A stretch of 64,000 nt of DNA from Termitomyces sp. T153 (Eukaryota; Basidiomycota; Agaricomycetes; Agaricales; Lyophyllaceae), in contig JACKQL020000007.1 of the NCBI GenBank assembly GCA_018296165.2, forward strand, positions 744,001-808,000. The letters run 5' to 3'. Of this stretch, positions 1 to 10,998 are shown in pieces; the stretch's first letter is position 1; each line of letters opens with the position of its first letter. The position numbers and the translations under genes were made by a program. The notes under the pieces are model-generated. The model saw only the letters and a program-made list of their open reading frames with translations. It was not told the DNA's origin and searched no databases.

Positions 1-1
1 T

Positions 2-490
2 GACCCCGAGTTCACATCAGCCGATATCCGTGACGTTGGCATTGCGGATATGGTTCTTGACGAGGACGATCCATCAGAAAACTGGGTCTCGCAGTCGATT
101 GGCAATTCGGGACTTGTACATACGCCAAATGGACCCTTGGGATGCGAAAGGGAAGGCAAGAGCCCGGTGGTAACGTATGCTTCCAACGGCCGCACGCAGG
201 GTATTCCGATTAAGCCGAAGAAGAAAAGTCCCGAGTTTTCGGGAAGCCCGTTGACGAACAGCGTACAGGCCAACTTTAGGAACTTTACGTACTCGGGTGG
301 AGAGAGCGTGGTGGTGCCGTCGAGCCATTTGAAGCAAAAGGCGGATAGTGAGGCAGCGGTTGATGACGAGGAGGTTGCCAATCCGACTACGGATGACGAG
401 TTTGAGGAAATTGGGAAGCCGGTCGGTCGATATGCTAATATCCGGCGTAAAGGGTTGGGCTTCAGCTCTCTTGACGATGACATGTCGTGA
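2..490 (+). CDS. AGC-family protein kinase, C-terminal tail only (5' end outside window)
   Basis: The reading frame is open from base 2 and ends at TGA 488-490, so only the last ~162 residues are present. It opens with DPEFT, the sequence found where the AGC kinase C-terminal tail begins in S6K-type kinases. About 90 residues later comes FRNFTY (275-292), which fits the FxxF-T-Y hydrophobic motif whose Thr is phosphorylated by TORC-type kinases. Just before it, SPLTNS resembles a turn motif. Beyond it the tail is acidic and serine-rich, ending SSLDDDMS. The catalytic domain lies upstream of the window. The spacer between DPEFT and the hydrophobic motif is longer than in S6K. I infer a Psk1/S6K- or Ypk-like kinase; the exact subfamily cannot be fixed from the tail. 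Confidence 0.66.
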   Translation, partial: DPEFTSADIRDVGIADMVLDEDDPSENWVSQSIGNSGLVHTPNGPLGCEREGKSPVVTYASNGRTQGIPIKPKKKSPEFSGSPLTNSVQANFRNFTYSGGESVVVPSSHLKQKADSEAAVDDEEVANPTTDDEFEEIGKPVGRYANIRRKGLGFSSLDDDMS

Positions 491-903
491 TTGGATACAT
501 ACGTTTTTTGTTCGGGATCGGGGTCGTGGTTGTAGGAGCATATGCGCTCTTGGGGTTTGCACTAAGCGGACGACCACAATGAAGAGAAGCGAGGGACATT
601 CTCATTACCGATCCGGGGGGGCCGCTCTGCAGAGTGGTTTTATTTTCATCACGGGGTAACGACATATTTAACACGCTTGCTTCACGTTTCAATATCTTGT
701 ACTTTTTGTTTTTATCTTTTTTTTTCATTTCTCCTCATGGACTCCCTTGCAGCCATTTCATCGCATTACAATTAATATCCGTATGTACTTTTGCTCATGT
801 ACTACGACGAGTATACGCTACTTTGTTTCTAATCAAAGAGCTCGCGTTTGTGTCGAAATTAAAACTAATAAGATAAGATATAATAAATATTGGCATCTAT
901 AGG
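491..903. other. Convergent intergenic region
   Basis: This stretch lies between the stop of the + strand kinase and the stop of the - strand Apd1-like gene. It is T-rich after base 690, with a possible AATAAA at 882-887. It should hold both 3' UTRs. No gene is seen in it. Confidence 0.6.
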
Positions 904-2262
904 TCACCAATCATTAAGAGATTTGCAACCTGGCCGTGATATATCAAGACCACCACGGAGGAGAGGCGCCAATACAAGCCCATGTATAATGGTATTGACG
1001 ACAATAGACTCCACTTCGTGTGGCGACACACGACCGTACCACACGCTGGAACCCTGAGGGGTATATATCTAGAGCGGTGTGTGAGTAGGCAATATGCGCA
1101 CGACATGGACATGAACGCACTATACAGTTACCGGCAAACTTGTGGCCCCCTATATGTGATGTTTTGAGAATAAGAGCTCGTTTTTCTTCGGCGCTATTCT
1201 TGAGTTCTTTGGAGATAGTTTCTTGCCTCTCTTCATGGGTGCCTTGTAAGTCTTCTAATGGAGTACCCATGAGACAATGGCATTCGAGTTGTGTGTCGGC
1301 CGCCCATCCGTTCTCCTGTAATGAATGGACGAAAGCTGTGGAGCGAATCAGAATGAGGGATCCTGGATCCGCGTAAAGATGATGTCACCGTTTTCAAGCT
1401 TCGGAGCAGTGAGTGCACAACGATTATCCCTCTTCTTATGAGAGCCTAGTATATATATATAGAATCAGAATTCAGTCTCGTTGAAAACAAACCGCGGGAG
1501 AACTGACACAGAAGTATGACACATGAGTATGGGAGAATCCAAGTCTTGAATGGCGATTTCTCGACAATCGCGTTTCCACGCTCGACAGCCGGATCTACGG
1601 CCCACTCCCACAGCCCACGAGCCCCCTCTCTTGTCCGAGGAATATTCGTGACACAGGTAAAGTCGGGGAACACAAGAACAGTTTCCTGGTCGATATCGTC
1701 CGCTATGGTGTTGTGGCTACCATTTAAGATGGATATTCTCGTCGAGTCGGAAGAGCGGAAGACACCGGCAGGGGTGCGGACTGCTTTGCGTGAGGGTGTC
1801 GCGGGCGGTGTGGGTTCCGCTATAGGCAGATTGGAAACGTTTTTGGCGCCGGAGAGAAGAGCAGCGAGGCTGCCTCGAGTCTCTGTCACCTCCCTGTCCC
1901 AGTCAGTCTTTCCAGTCGAAATAACAACCTTGGGTCGATATTGAGCGAGGGAACAACGTGTCAAAACCACAAGCACGTACCTGGCGACGGTATGGCTTGA
2001 TTGAACCCAATAAGGGGGACTCTGTGTCAATGGTAAAGCGGCCAGGGTACGAGTCGTGGCCTATGCATGGACCACCAGATATGGATGAACATAAAGTCGT
2101 TATCAGATAAAGCCTCTGTTTACCTTCTTCGCATGGATTCGAGCAATTACGGCAGTCAGCATCTGCCACCGGGACCGCAGCGGCCTGTAATTGGGAAAAA
2201 AGGAGCTTTGGGTCGGATTCTACGCCGAGAACCAGCTCTTGTAGCCTCTTGAGACCGTACAT
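904..2262 (-). CDS. Apd1/Aim32-like sucrase/ferredoxin-domain [2Fe-2S] protein, 358 aa
   Basis: Six exons: complement(904..1068, 1121..1335, 1389..1445, 1508..1928, 1981..2060, 2124..2262). All five introns are GT-AG, 52-63 bp, and the phases close exactly to 358 codons plus stop. The N-terminus has a CRNCSNPCEEG cysteine patch, then HDSYPGRF and KPYRRQVVISTGKTDW, which are conserved in the thioredoxin-like ferredoxin family of yeast Apd1 and Aim32. The cluster ligand pattern of that family is intact: C214-x8-C223 (CSHKKRDNRC) and H293-x-G-G-H297 (HIGGH), known to bind a bis-histidinyl, non-Rieske [2Fe-2S] cluster. The C-terminus has IYTPQGSSVWYGRVSPHEV, another family block. Apd1 is cytosolic and Aim32 mitochondrial in yeast. 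No clear presequence is visible here, so I favour the Apd1 type. The ATG at 2262 is the only in-frame start near the cysteine patch. Confidence 0.9.
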
Positions 2263-2732
2263 GCGTAAGACTCACAGGTGGCAGAGAGAGGTATGTATAC
2301 CCCAGGTCCTAATGTGATTTATGTATCAGATAAGCGGTGTCCGCCGCTTCAACGTTACATAATTACGAGGGCGCCTAAATCTGAAGCTGTGCTTTTGAAC
2401 GTTTCAAACCTTTGAGACATCAGGAAAGCGAGAGCACCTAAATCTCTGACCACACGTACAAGCAGAGGAACTCCTCCCAAGGTGATATGTAATCGATATC
2501 TTAAAGAAAAGAGCGGTTCAGAAAATGATTATTACATAATTCGAAAGTGATATAATTTTCAATCTCTGCAGGGCTGCGGCAGCAAAAGGCTGGACAGAAA
2601 ATAGACACACGATGCGGTGCCAGAAACTATCATGGTATTCGACGATAACGGAGTCGTGTAGACAGCTGTCGCTGGCCAGAAAAGAGTTGCTTGCCCGCCC
2701 GAAGGGCTCCTGAGATAAACCCTTGTGATGTT
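2263..2732. other. Intergenic region between two - strand genes
   Basis: It holds the promoter of the Apd1-like gene and the 3' region of the next gene. Two imperfect copies of a short phrase (GCCTAAATCTG near 2372 and CACCTAAATCTC near 2436) are the only structure noticed. The - strand frame 2518-2787 stays open and could be a 3' exon of the neighbouring gene, but no splice I tried joins in phase convincingly. Confidence 0.5.
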
Positions 2733-3314
2733 CTACCAAAACTTCATCAGTAGGAACCCTAAGGATTGGCACAAAGAGACACACCAATTTGAAGGGCCCT
2801 TGTTACTTAGAAGGTCTCGAACATCACTATGCAGTTGCCGTGAAAATTTTGTTCCCTCAATCCCATCCTTCACAACTTCTAATCCAGGAAGGTCCCCCTC
2901 GTCGCTCATACCATGCAGGGCGTGTTTGACCCGTATTTCACGTCTCTTCTTGATACGACTCCATCCCTGACTATAATTATCAACATCTCGGGAGGAATTC
3001 GCGGTTGCCTTGTCCCACTCCGTCACTCTTGCCTCCATTCGTCGTCTTTCGAGGTCATCTCTCATAGATTTCACAGAGCTTGTGTAACTCCCGAGGTTGA
3101 TTGTTGAATGTCCGGTAAAGGCAGCATCAATCCGGTCGGAAAGATTGTCTAGCGTGATGAAACTGTCGGCTTGGTGGTAGAGAGAGACTAATGCACGGAG
3201 TTTTTCGTCTGGGAGCATGCGCGGTGGTCTGGATTTGCTGGCCGCGGATGAACCATGTCGACAAAGTATAGTCACTGAGCGGACAGGCCGGCGTATGAGG
3301 TTTGACAACGACAT
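2733..3314 (-). CDS. Conserved small basidiomycete protein, function unknown (about 193 aa)
   Basis: Single open frame from ATG 3314 to the stop at 2733. The start is basic and hydroxylated with no acidic residue in the first ~35 positions (MSLSNLIRRPVRSVTILCR), which looks like a mitochondrial presequence. It is followed by LPDEKLRALVSLYHQADSFI, then an Arg/Glu-rich helical stretch and LPGLEVVKDG. No catalytic motif or membrane segment is visible. I do not recognise a named family. A good donor (GTAACA at 2806) precedes the last ~25 codons, so the true C-terminus may be spliced differently. The region from the start to about base 2810 is the reliable part. Mitochondrial location is inference. 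Confidence 0.6.
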   Translation of the reverse strand: MSLSNLIRRPVRSVTILCRHGSSAASKSRPPRMLPDEKLRALVSLYHQADSFITLDNLSDRIDAAFTGHSTINLGSYTSSVKSMRDDLERRRMEARVTEWDKATANSSRDVDNYSQGWSRIKKRREIRVKHALHGMSDEGDLPGLEVVKDGIEGTKFSRQLHSDVRDLLSNKGPSNWCVSLCQSLGFLLMKFW

Positions 3315-3480
3315 AGAGTGCAAGTCAAAAAATTGACGACACCAACATTATTAATCAGCATTCAATAATACTTCAAAAATAACATCATACAGTAATGGAA
3401 GATAACGATCATAATCAAGGATATATATTCCATTCCGTAATAATATTGTCGCGGACCGTAATAGTCTTATATACAGCACA

Positions 3481-5489
3481 TCACAGATGACTCTTGATAC
3501 CAGCCTTTTCAAGCAAAATCTGTTCCCTATTCTTACGCTCTGCTGCCTTTTGTACCAGACGTGGTGCACGCCTAAGCTCCCTCTGTCCAACCTGTTGAAT
3601 GTGAACCTACGGAATTGGTGAATAAGCAACGTCAATTAGAATTGTCTCATGTACGAACAGCATCTGGCCCCTGGTAGATATCACATAAGCGTCGGCACTG
3701 GAAGTTGAAGGAGACACATACATCGGCAATACGAAGAGTCCGTAACCCTGCCCACTTTTGAGCAAGTCCTGGGTCTTGTGACACTCCTTCAGCACCAAAT
3801 GATTGAATTGCCCGATCCACAACGGTCAAAGCCATAGAAGGAACAACAAACTGGACAGTAAAAATCAGAATGTGGCTTTCATAGATATATAGCGCGCGCA
3901 AACTTTGGCAATGCCAATTTCCTTCAGTGCACCCTTGGCCTTGTAGGTGTCAATCTAAAAAAAATAAGCAGTAAGGCACACCGCTGCCTTTGTGGAAACG
4001 AGCAACCAGACCTGGAGAGCAGCGCTGAGGACCAAGAGACGTGCAGACTCGATTTCTGCCCGTGACTTTGCGATGTCCTGAACAACGGAACCTGGATTTC
4101 ACGGCGGTTTTAACTATGCAGTAGCAATGTAATGAGTGCATACCATGTTCGTAAAGATATTTTCCAAAGGTCTTGCGTCCAGGATCAGTCACTCGTTCAA
4201 GCATGAGGTCCAGAGCCGCTTGAGCCGCTCCAATGGATCGCATGCAGTGGTGTATCCGCCCCGGTCTGGAGCGACGTCGGTCACTGATTGGTGTAAAATG
4301 GACTGAGACCATGGTCTTACGTACCCAAGACGCCCTTGAATAATTTCGAAACCTCGCCCCCAACCCAGTACCAGGTTCTCGAGAGGAACGCGAACATTGT
4401 CATAGACGACTTCACAATGGCCTTCGGGTGCATCATCATAACCAAAGACATGCATGGGCCGGATGACTTTCACGCCTGGGGTATCGGCAGGCACAATCAC
4501 AACACTCTGCTGTTTGTAAGTGCTCTTGTTTCCCGGGTCGCTCTTTCCCATGAGGATATGGATCTTGGTCCGCGGGTCGCCGGCACCACTGATCCACCTG
4601 TGGAGTGTAACGCATTAGCAATCGAGCTTTGAACAATAAATGTAAGGGAAGAGGTTGACCATTTGTGGCCGTTGATCACAATCTCGTTACCTTCCCTCCT
4701 GATGGACGTTCGAATGTTCGTAGCATCGGAAGATGCGACTGAAAGGGTGGTGCACGCCAGTGAGAATCATGACGAGGCAAATATCACCTGCTACGTACCA
4801 TTCTTTTCCGTCATCGCGAATGCCGAGCGGATCTCGCCATTGAGCAATGGAATTAGCCATTTCTTCTGCTGCTCAGGAGAGCCGTATCTTGCGAGCACCT
4901 CTGAGCATGATCGGATCAAGTTTTGCAAGACGTTGAGAGATGCTCATACCCACCCATATTGCCAGTGTCGGGAGCTGAACAGTTGACGACTTCTGAAGCA
5001 AAGTGGGGGCCGCGTCCGAGGATCTCTGCCATTACTGCATACTACGGGGAGTAAGTAAGACAGAGGTCGCGAGACTTGAATGTCCCACCTCCAAATTAGA
5101 GAGAGGAACACCATATTCTGGGTAGTGAGCTTTGCTAAGGAAAAGATTCCAGAGACCAAGTTTCTTCGCCTTCTCCTTGAGTTCTGAAATAACTGGAATG
5201 ACAGTCTTCCACCGTTGTATAGGGTCGGCAGGCAATTGAGCATGAACCAACTTAGAGGCGGGAAGAATTTCCTCCTGCAATTCATCGTGAGTTCATCTTG
5301 ATCTCACATAAGTATATCATGAGCTCGCCTCAAGGAATGTGATAAGTTTGGCTAGAGTTTCCTTCGCGTATGGCGAGAGCTTGTCCTCGATCTGGCCAGG
5401 AATGAGACCTGTTGTAAGGCCATTTCGAAACAACGCACCATAGCCCAGGATGCCTCGGACGTATATTCGGTGACGGGATGGGGAGCCAT
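3481..5489 (-). CDS. Acyl-CoA dehydrogenase (ACAD10/11-like), probably peroxisomal, 453 aa, 13 exons
   Basis: Exons: complement(3481..3606, 3659..3670, 3722..3850, 3904..3954, 4012..4091, 4144..4265, 4325..4597, 4660..4738, 4799..4900, 4954..5041, 5089..5274, 5329..5391, 5439..5489); phases close to 453 codons. The FAD-dependent alpha,beta-dehydrogenase fold is evident: GLWNLFLSK and [10 protein letters not shown] in the helical N-domain, [32 protein letters not shown] (substrate/FAD loop), [11 protein letters not shown] in the beta domain, [18 protein letters not shown] in the C-domain, and RIADGPDAVH near the active site. The protein ends in SHL, which fits the PTS1 pattern [SAC][KRH][LM], so beta-oxidation of acyl-CoA in peroxisomes is inferred. 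Oddities are a 12-nt exon (3659..3670, encoding GPDA) and a GC-AG intron (5275..5328). The ATG at 5489 was preferred over 5580 because a TATA-like site lies between them and the 47-bp first intron restores the family N-terminus. Confidence 0.9.
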
Positions 5490-5530
5490 GGGGAATGCGC
5501 AGTGAGAAATCACGTATCATGGAACCCATT

Positions 5531-5540
5531 TCTATATAAT
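5531..5540 (-). promoter_or_regulatory. TATA-like box of the acyl-CoA dehydrogenase gene
   Basis: The - strand reads ATTATATAGA about 45 bases upstream of the chosen ATG at 5489. Its position supports 5489 rather than 5580 as the start. Inferred from position only. Confidence 0.4.
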
Positions 5541-5817
5541 GGTCAGGACCGGTGGCGGTGACCGGGACCCGATTTCCCATGGTTGGTTTGTCAATGGGTT
5601 GGCTTCATGTCACGGTTTAATAAATAACGTTTGTTAGCGGCATGGAACAAATGCTAGCATGAAATATAATCGATAATATTATATGGGATAATTTGGCGCC
5701 GAGGCAGATGTAGATTAATGGTACGTATCAGATAGTTAGTACAAGTGAGTAAATTGAATACTGTACAGCGTGAGTTATTAGTCCAAGGGAATCAGATGCA
5801 ACGAGAGCCGGAAGCGC
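5541..5817. other. Intergenic region between the acyl-CoA dehydrogenase and Zn2Cys6 genes
   Basis: AT-rich, holding the upstream region of one - strand gene and the 3' UTR of the next. No gene is seen. Confidence 0.5.
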
Positions 5818-8800
5818 TTAACATTGATGAGTATTATTCAAATCGAGAGGACTGTCACCTAAGGTGAAAGGGAGGTCTGGGTCGAACCCAAACGCGCCTG
5901 GGTCATAACTGTGCCACAGAGAATCCTGATCATTCGCGGAATACCCACCTGGATTGAAATTTCTGATATATTCGAGCCCGCGGAATGGAAGACCTGTTGC
6001 GGCAAAGTTCGTGGATGAGGGTGGTGTAATGGTCAGTCCACCCATGGTCAGATCACCAGCATCATATGCAGGATAATCCAGTGACGATGGGTAGCCATAT
6101 GTATTGGGATAGAGCGACGAATCTCCAGCCAACATGTCAAGTCCTGCCGAGAGCTGATCCTCGTTCCCATTCCACGGACTGGGATTGGTTTGTGCTAAAG
6201 GGCTCGACTGAAGACCAAATTCATATGACTCAAATCGTGGTGGAGATGGCTGTGCTGCCACAGTTGCCGATGAATACTTGTATGGAAGAGCTTGTGATGG
6301 AGTTGGACTAGCTGCTTCGACCGTTTGTTCAATGACAGACATGGCAGGGGACGGCAGATTTCCAGAAGACGGAGAACTATGAGGGCTCGCACCAGCTCCA
6401 GAAGTGGAACCAGCAAAAGTTTGATAATACGAGCGTCCCGTACGATCCACATCATCATCGGGGCGTCTGCGCGAAGTCGATCTCGCTCTGCTACCAGCTA
6501 TCATAGTGTAAGTGAAAAAGGAGTCTCAACGTGGACAAAAATAACTTACAATCAACACGGTAAGGGGATACGGCCGCCATGCGGCGTGAGGACGTGCTGG
6601 TGTCCCGGGATTGATTCCTTCTTTTACTGCGCCCTTTCACAATGCGTCCGGGTCCTGTTGGACCGGGTACATTGGTTACAATAGTAACTGAGCGACGACG
6701 TTGTGAGAGGGTGGAAGTTGGTGACGCAGGTACAGCATTGCTCGATGGAACAGCAGCAGGAGACTGTCCTGCCGATTGTGAAATAGCCTGCGTCGCTGTC
6801 TCTGTGAGCTCAGCGAGCAACTCTTTACATTTTCTTGCACCTGGCCATTGCCCCTCCCATGATTCAAGTGCGGCCAGTGCACTCCTTGCCTCTTCCATGG
6901 CAGCAGCAGAAGCACGCAGATCTGAGGCATGCATTGCATAAAGCAGGAGAATGACCGCAGAGCTAAATAGATGCTGGATGAAGAAAGCAAGATGATGAGA
7001 TGAGGGCACCACATGCTTCATGTTTGGTGCTAGACGTATACAGGAGCGCGCAGAAGAAACGGCCTTGATCGTCGATTTAGCCGTGACCGGTTGAGGCTGA
7101 TCACGTTTGACGGGAAGAAGATTGCGATGGAGTGTCGTCAATATGGAATAATAGTGGCTACAAAGTACTGCCCCCAGAGACACTTGTTGGTCTGTTTGTG
7201 ACTGTGATTTGAATACAGCTGGAAGATCTTCACACCATTTTGTAAGCTCATTATCGAGAGATTCGACTGTGCGCTGGAGTTCGGCCTTTTTCTCCGGCTC
7301 TAACTGATCACGGCAATTGTCAAGAGCGTAGACCTGTCGAAGTACACGGCCACCGATCTCATAAAGATGATTCAGGGCTACCACGCCAGTCATCAAGGAA
7401 GGTTGACGCTGGGGCATCGTCGCACCGCCGAAGTACTCTGACAGGTAGTCGTCGTCGACCTCCACGGGCTGTTCAACATCACAGTCCGAATCGTTGATTC
7501 CAAGAGGGCGGCCAAGAGCAAGAGCAAGCATACGATCCAATGTATAAACTCCCCACCAAATCTTTCTTCGTGTCTCCTTCTCGACGGGGGTTATGAGAAG
7601 CCGACGGGGGGATCGCTACAGTGAAAACCAGTTGAGTCAGGGGCGAAGGCTGACGGAGCCAACTTACATGAAGACCGAGGTCCTGACCAGTACGGACCGC
7701 TTGTCCGAGGAGTATCCAAGCCTGAGGCAAACAATTGACAGAACACAAAAAGGAGGACATCAGAATGAAACCCTGGACATGGGCTATCTGCGTGTTTGGA
7801 TGACTGATGTACTGTAAGATCAATGCCCTGCTCGGTTTGAGGTGTCAAGCAATTTCATCAATGCCTGGACGATAACATACCGTTCATAATATACCATTCC
7901 CATTCCGCCATCATCGGCCGGTTGGCCTATTGTAAGACGGCTGTCCTGAACGAGATGTGCGGCACAAGAAAAAACTGCGAAGACCACCGAAAGGAAGGCC
8001 GTCTCGGAGCGAATTAGAGCGTAATCTTTCAAGTTATCCATAATCAAATTATATTGACGCAGAAAAGTTGGTTTGTCGACGACCGGCATGAGAAAATGAA
8101 AGCGAGAAAAGTAGGCTGTAATCTGTTGAAGCATTGATGACAGGTGCCTGAAAGTCATCCAATGATACGCACCAGTTTATCTGCCAGGTCCCGCTCGGGA
8201 AATTCAACCTCTTCAGGTCCGGGAAGAACTTGCACTTTGCCAAAGAAAACAGAGGCTGGAAAATAGATCTTGTTGACGCTAGGGCCAGGAGCATGGGGAT
8301 CTTCTTCCATCGGCGATATTCGATGAAGAGGAGAAGATGTCAAGGCGCGGAAAGACTGAATGAGTGACATTGTGGAAGAACCACCTATCCATCTCATGGC
8401 GCCGTATTCGTCTAGAGCCAATTGTCCAAAGGATTCGCTCACATCATCTTCAGACTTGATAGGTGTGGACGGCTCGGGTAAGGGGTCTTGCGGCACCAAT
8501 TCACGTATTGCAGATAAAGCAGAACTGGTCTGCTCAGATCCAGAAACCGTGGTCCCGTTCAAGGCACCCTGAAGCGCGCCATTCCCAGCTGGGCCCAATT
8601 GTTCTAGCACTGGAGCGATCTGCGTGAAAAGGGACTCCATGTGAAGCAGACGCGCCTCGAGTTCCTGCACATAACTGGGGTGCACAATAAACAGTTGTAT
8701 AATTTATTAACGAAGACACAAAACTTACTGACGACTAAGCGCAGCTCTATCTTTCGTTTGCAGCCAAGTACATTGGGAACCAGACGTGGAGCATTGTGAA

Positions 8801-9051
8801 CAGGTTGGTTCGCAACCATCGCACTTTATCTTCTTTCGCCTGAAAAGGTGAAGTGAGTGTTAAAGGAGTTTAAAGACTGTATGAAGGTGGGATACGACAA
8901 AGACTGACCTACAACTCTCACATGCGCGCCATACTCGCCTCCGCTGCAGTTGTATAGGCTTCTGACCAGCGTCTGAGGACATAGGTTCGTCGTCGTTTCG
9001 TTTCTTTCTTGCGTGATGTGTCATGGAAGCAGAATCGTCGCCCTTTGCCAT
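5818..9051 (-). CDS. Zn(II)2Cys6 fungal-specific transcription factor, 967 aa
   Basis: Seven exons: complement(5818..6497, 6550..7615, 7668..7827, 7881..8122, 8173..8674, 8729..8839, 8909..9051); six GT-AG introns of 50-69 bp, closing in phase. The DNA-binding cluster is at residues 44-71, with Cys44, 47, 54, 61, 64 and 71 spaced C-x2-C-x6-C-x6-C-x2-C-x6-C, after a basic arm (RRRVWRACESC). An extra Cys sits at 57. A coiled-coil-like linker follows (YVQELEARLLHMESLF). The fungal_trans middle homology region begins near residue 252 (LMPVVDKPTF) and contains GMGMVYYER, SSFLCSVNCLPQAW and TLDRMLALALGRPLGI. The last ~220 residues are Ser/Pro/Gly-rich and disordered, a likely activation region. Such proteins bind CGG-type half-sites as dimers; the regulon cannot be read from the sequence. 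ATG 9051 is the first in frame; the upstream codon at 9075 is TTG. Confidence 0.92.
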
Positions 9052-9926
9052 AAGTACGGTAGAGGGGACAAACAAGTGATGTCAGGGGTAACTAAGAATG
9101 CTGAATGGAAAGGAGTTGAAATGAGACTGCACGTGCCACCTCGGGCCGCGTCCACGGTCTTTTATAATTTGGTGTGCTTGACTCGAAGATTTGACCTGCC
9201 TGATCCTCGATGACCGGGTGGCGGACGTTAAAGACTCCTCACCCCTTGCTAACTGCGCCTTATATAACCAGCGGGCACGCGATTTTGTCATCGATCAATG
9301 AGCTTGGTCACCCGATCCCTACACTGCCCTCCATCGCTTGGCGACAAGGTTATCTATGTACCGGTCATTGCGACGTCCGCAAAACCCATTTCAACGAGCA
9401 ACATGAGTGTATGTTTGCAAACAGATCGGAGGTTGATATACAAATAAAACATGTGGAATACTAAAGACGTCGCCTATCCAATATAACAGCGGCCTCGCGT
9501 TTGTCATAAATTTCTTGTACCTTGTGGCGGAAATCATGATGGATGGCGTATAATGTAGGTCATAGTGCCCCCAAGGCCAACGAAATTGGGGGTGAGTATG
9601 TACTATATCAGCGTGAAGAACTTCCAGATGTGAGTTTCCTGTTCTCGGGGTCAATGATCAGGTGTGACAATGCCCTGATCAGCCTCAAATGCTCCTCATG
9701 CTTCCATACTATGTCGTAGGCACGAATCATGTGAGAAAATTGTTGCACGATGCGATCCTCAAGGGACCGGCTATAGAGGGCTAAAAACCCATTTACATAC
9801 TACATAGACTGTGATGAAGACCGACACAGCCACCATGCTGTCATGATGCACGTGCTCACAGTTGTTTGCATTTCTACTTTCTACCAACTACAAACTGTTG
9901 CAGAACTTGCTTGTCTCTTTTTACGT
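9052..9926. other. Divergent intergenic region between the Zn2Cys6 gene and Pab2
   Basis: An 875-bp region upstream of both genes. On the - strand a TTATAAAA site at 9158-9166 lies about 107 bases before the regulator's ATG, and TTATATAA at 9260-9267 lies farther up. CACGTG occurs at about 9130. No coding region is supported in it. Confidence 0.55.
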
Positions 9927-10795
9927 ATGGCTGACGTCGAAAATATGCTTCCAGCAACGAACGAGGGCGGGGATGGCCACATTGATGATGGGGAGGAGGC
10001 TGAGTCCAAGGTTTGCGCCACGCCAGCTGTCGTACATTTTAGGATTTCATTTGTTTTTAAGGAAATAATGCTCATGAAACAGAGAGTAGCTGAAATGGAG
10101 AAAGAAGCGAAAAAGTTGCGGGAACTTCAAGCTGCTGCTGAGGAGGCCAACAATGCTGCTGGTGGTCAGGACGCCGCGATGGAAACCGAGGAGGATAAGA
10201 CTATCGCAGACAGCAGAAGCATCTATGTCGGGAATGTGTGTCACCGTTTGCGTCTATACAATGGACGGTATTCAACCAATTCTCCAACTTGAACAGGTTG
10301 ACTACAGCGCGACCCCGGAGGAAATCCAAGGTCATTTCCAAGCATGCGGGACAATAAACCGAGTAACGATACTTTGTGACAAGTTCACGGGCCACCCCAA
10401 AGGGTCAGTTTTGTTTTGCCCTTTGGGACTACTCTAGCTCATCAGTTGTTAGGTATGCCTACGTAGAATTCGCGGAGTCCGAACATATAGACGCTGCGCT
10501 AGCTATGAACGATTCTTTGTTTCGTGGCAGGCTGATCAAGGTAGATGATATTTTGTTTGATGAAGTTTTTAATTGTTAAATGGTTATTTTCCCTACAGGT
10601 GACTGCTAAACGAACGAATATTCCGGGTTATAACCGAGGTCGTGGACGCGGTCGTGGCGGTTATAGAGGAGGATACAGAGGATATCAGGGTTACAATCCT
10701 TATTCACGGGGACGGGGAAGGTAAGATACGGTATTAGCCATTTTACCGCAGGAAAAAACTGATTGTATTGCAGAGGACGGGGACGGGGATTCTGA
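9927..10795 (+). CDS. pab2: Nuclear poly(A)-binding protein Pab2/PABPN1 type, 198 aa
   Basis: Six exons: 9927..10010, 10062..10235, 10297..10403, 10453..10540, 10599..10720, 10774..10795; five introns of 49-61 bp, phases close to 198 codons. The layout is that of PABPN1/Pab2: an acidic N-terminus, a helical segment ([19 protein letters not shown]), one RRM at about residues 80-155 with RNP2 SIYVGNV and RNP1 KGYAYVEF, and an Arg/Gly-rich tail ([14 protein letters not shown]). In other eukaryotes the protein binds nuclear poly(A) tails, sets tail length and hands transcripts to the exosome, and the RG tail is methylated. The exon junctions fall in the RRM as expected and no residue is missing. 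Confidence 0.93.
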
Positions 10796-10998
10796 ATCGA
10801 ACCAAAATATCATGCGGCTCTGCTTGGGCTGTCTCTCGGCATACTATATATCTATACTCGACTCGGTTTCTTTTTCATATGTATATGGTTATTGTAGAAA
10901 AGACAGGAGCTTTCTGGCCTGAAATATTCCGTGGGAAATTTTGGACCAAGCAACAGCGGATTCCGCTGCTGAAGGAATAAGTACTCACTTCCACCGAA

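Noticed and set aside
74..577. Long - strand open frame opposite the kinase tail
   Set aside because: It mirrors a well-supported + strand coding frame and has no recognisable content.
2518..2758. 3' exon for the small unknown protein
   Set aside because: The obvious donor and acceptor (2806/2759) do not keep phase with the open frame; without transcripts I left it out.
5490..5580. Using ATG 5580 as the start of the acyl-CoA dehydrogenase
   Set aside because: It would add about 60 residues unlike the family and puts the TATA-like site inside the coding region; the 5489 start with a 47-bp intron gives a normal N-terminus.
6195..6458. His/Leu-rich - strand frame within the Zn2Cys6 gene
   Set aside because: A shifted-frame shadow of the disordered C-terminal exon, which closes in phase with six upstream exons.
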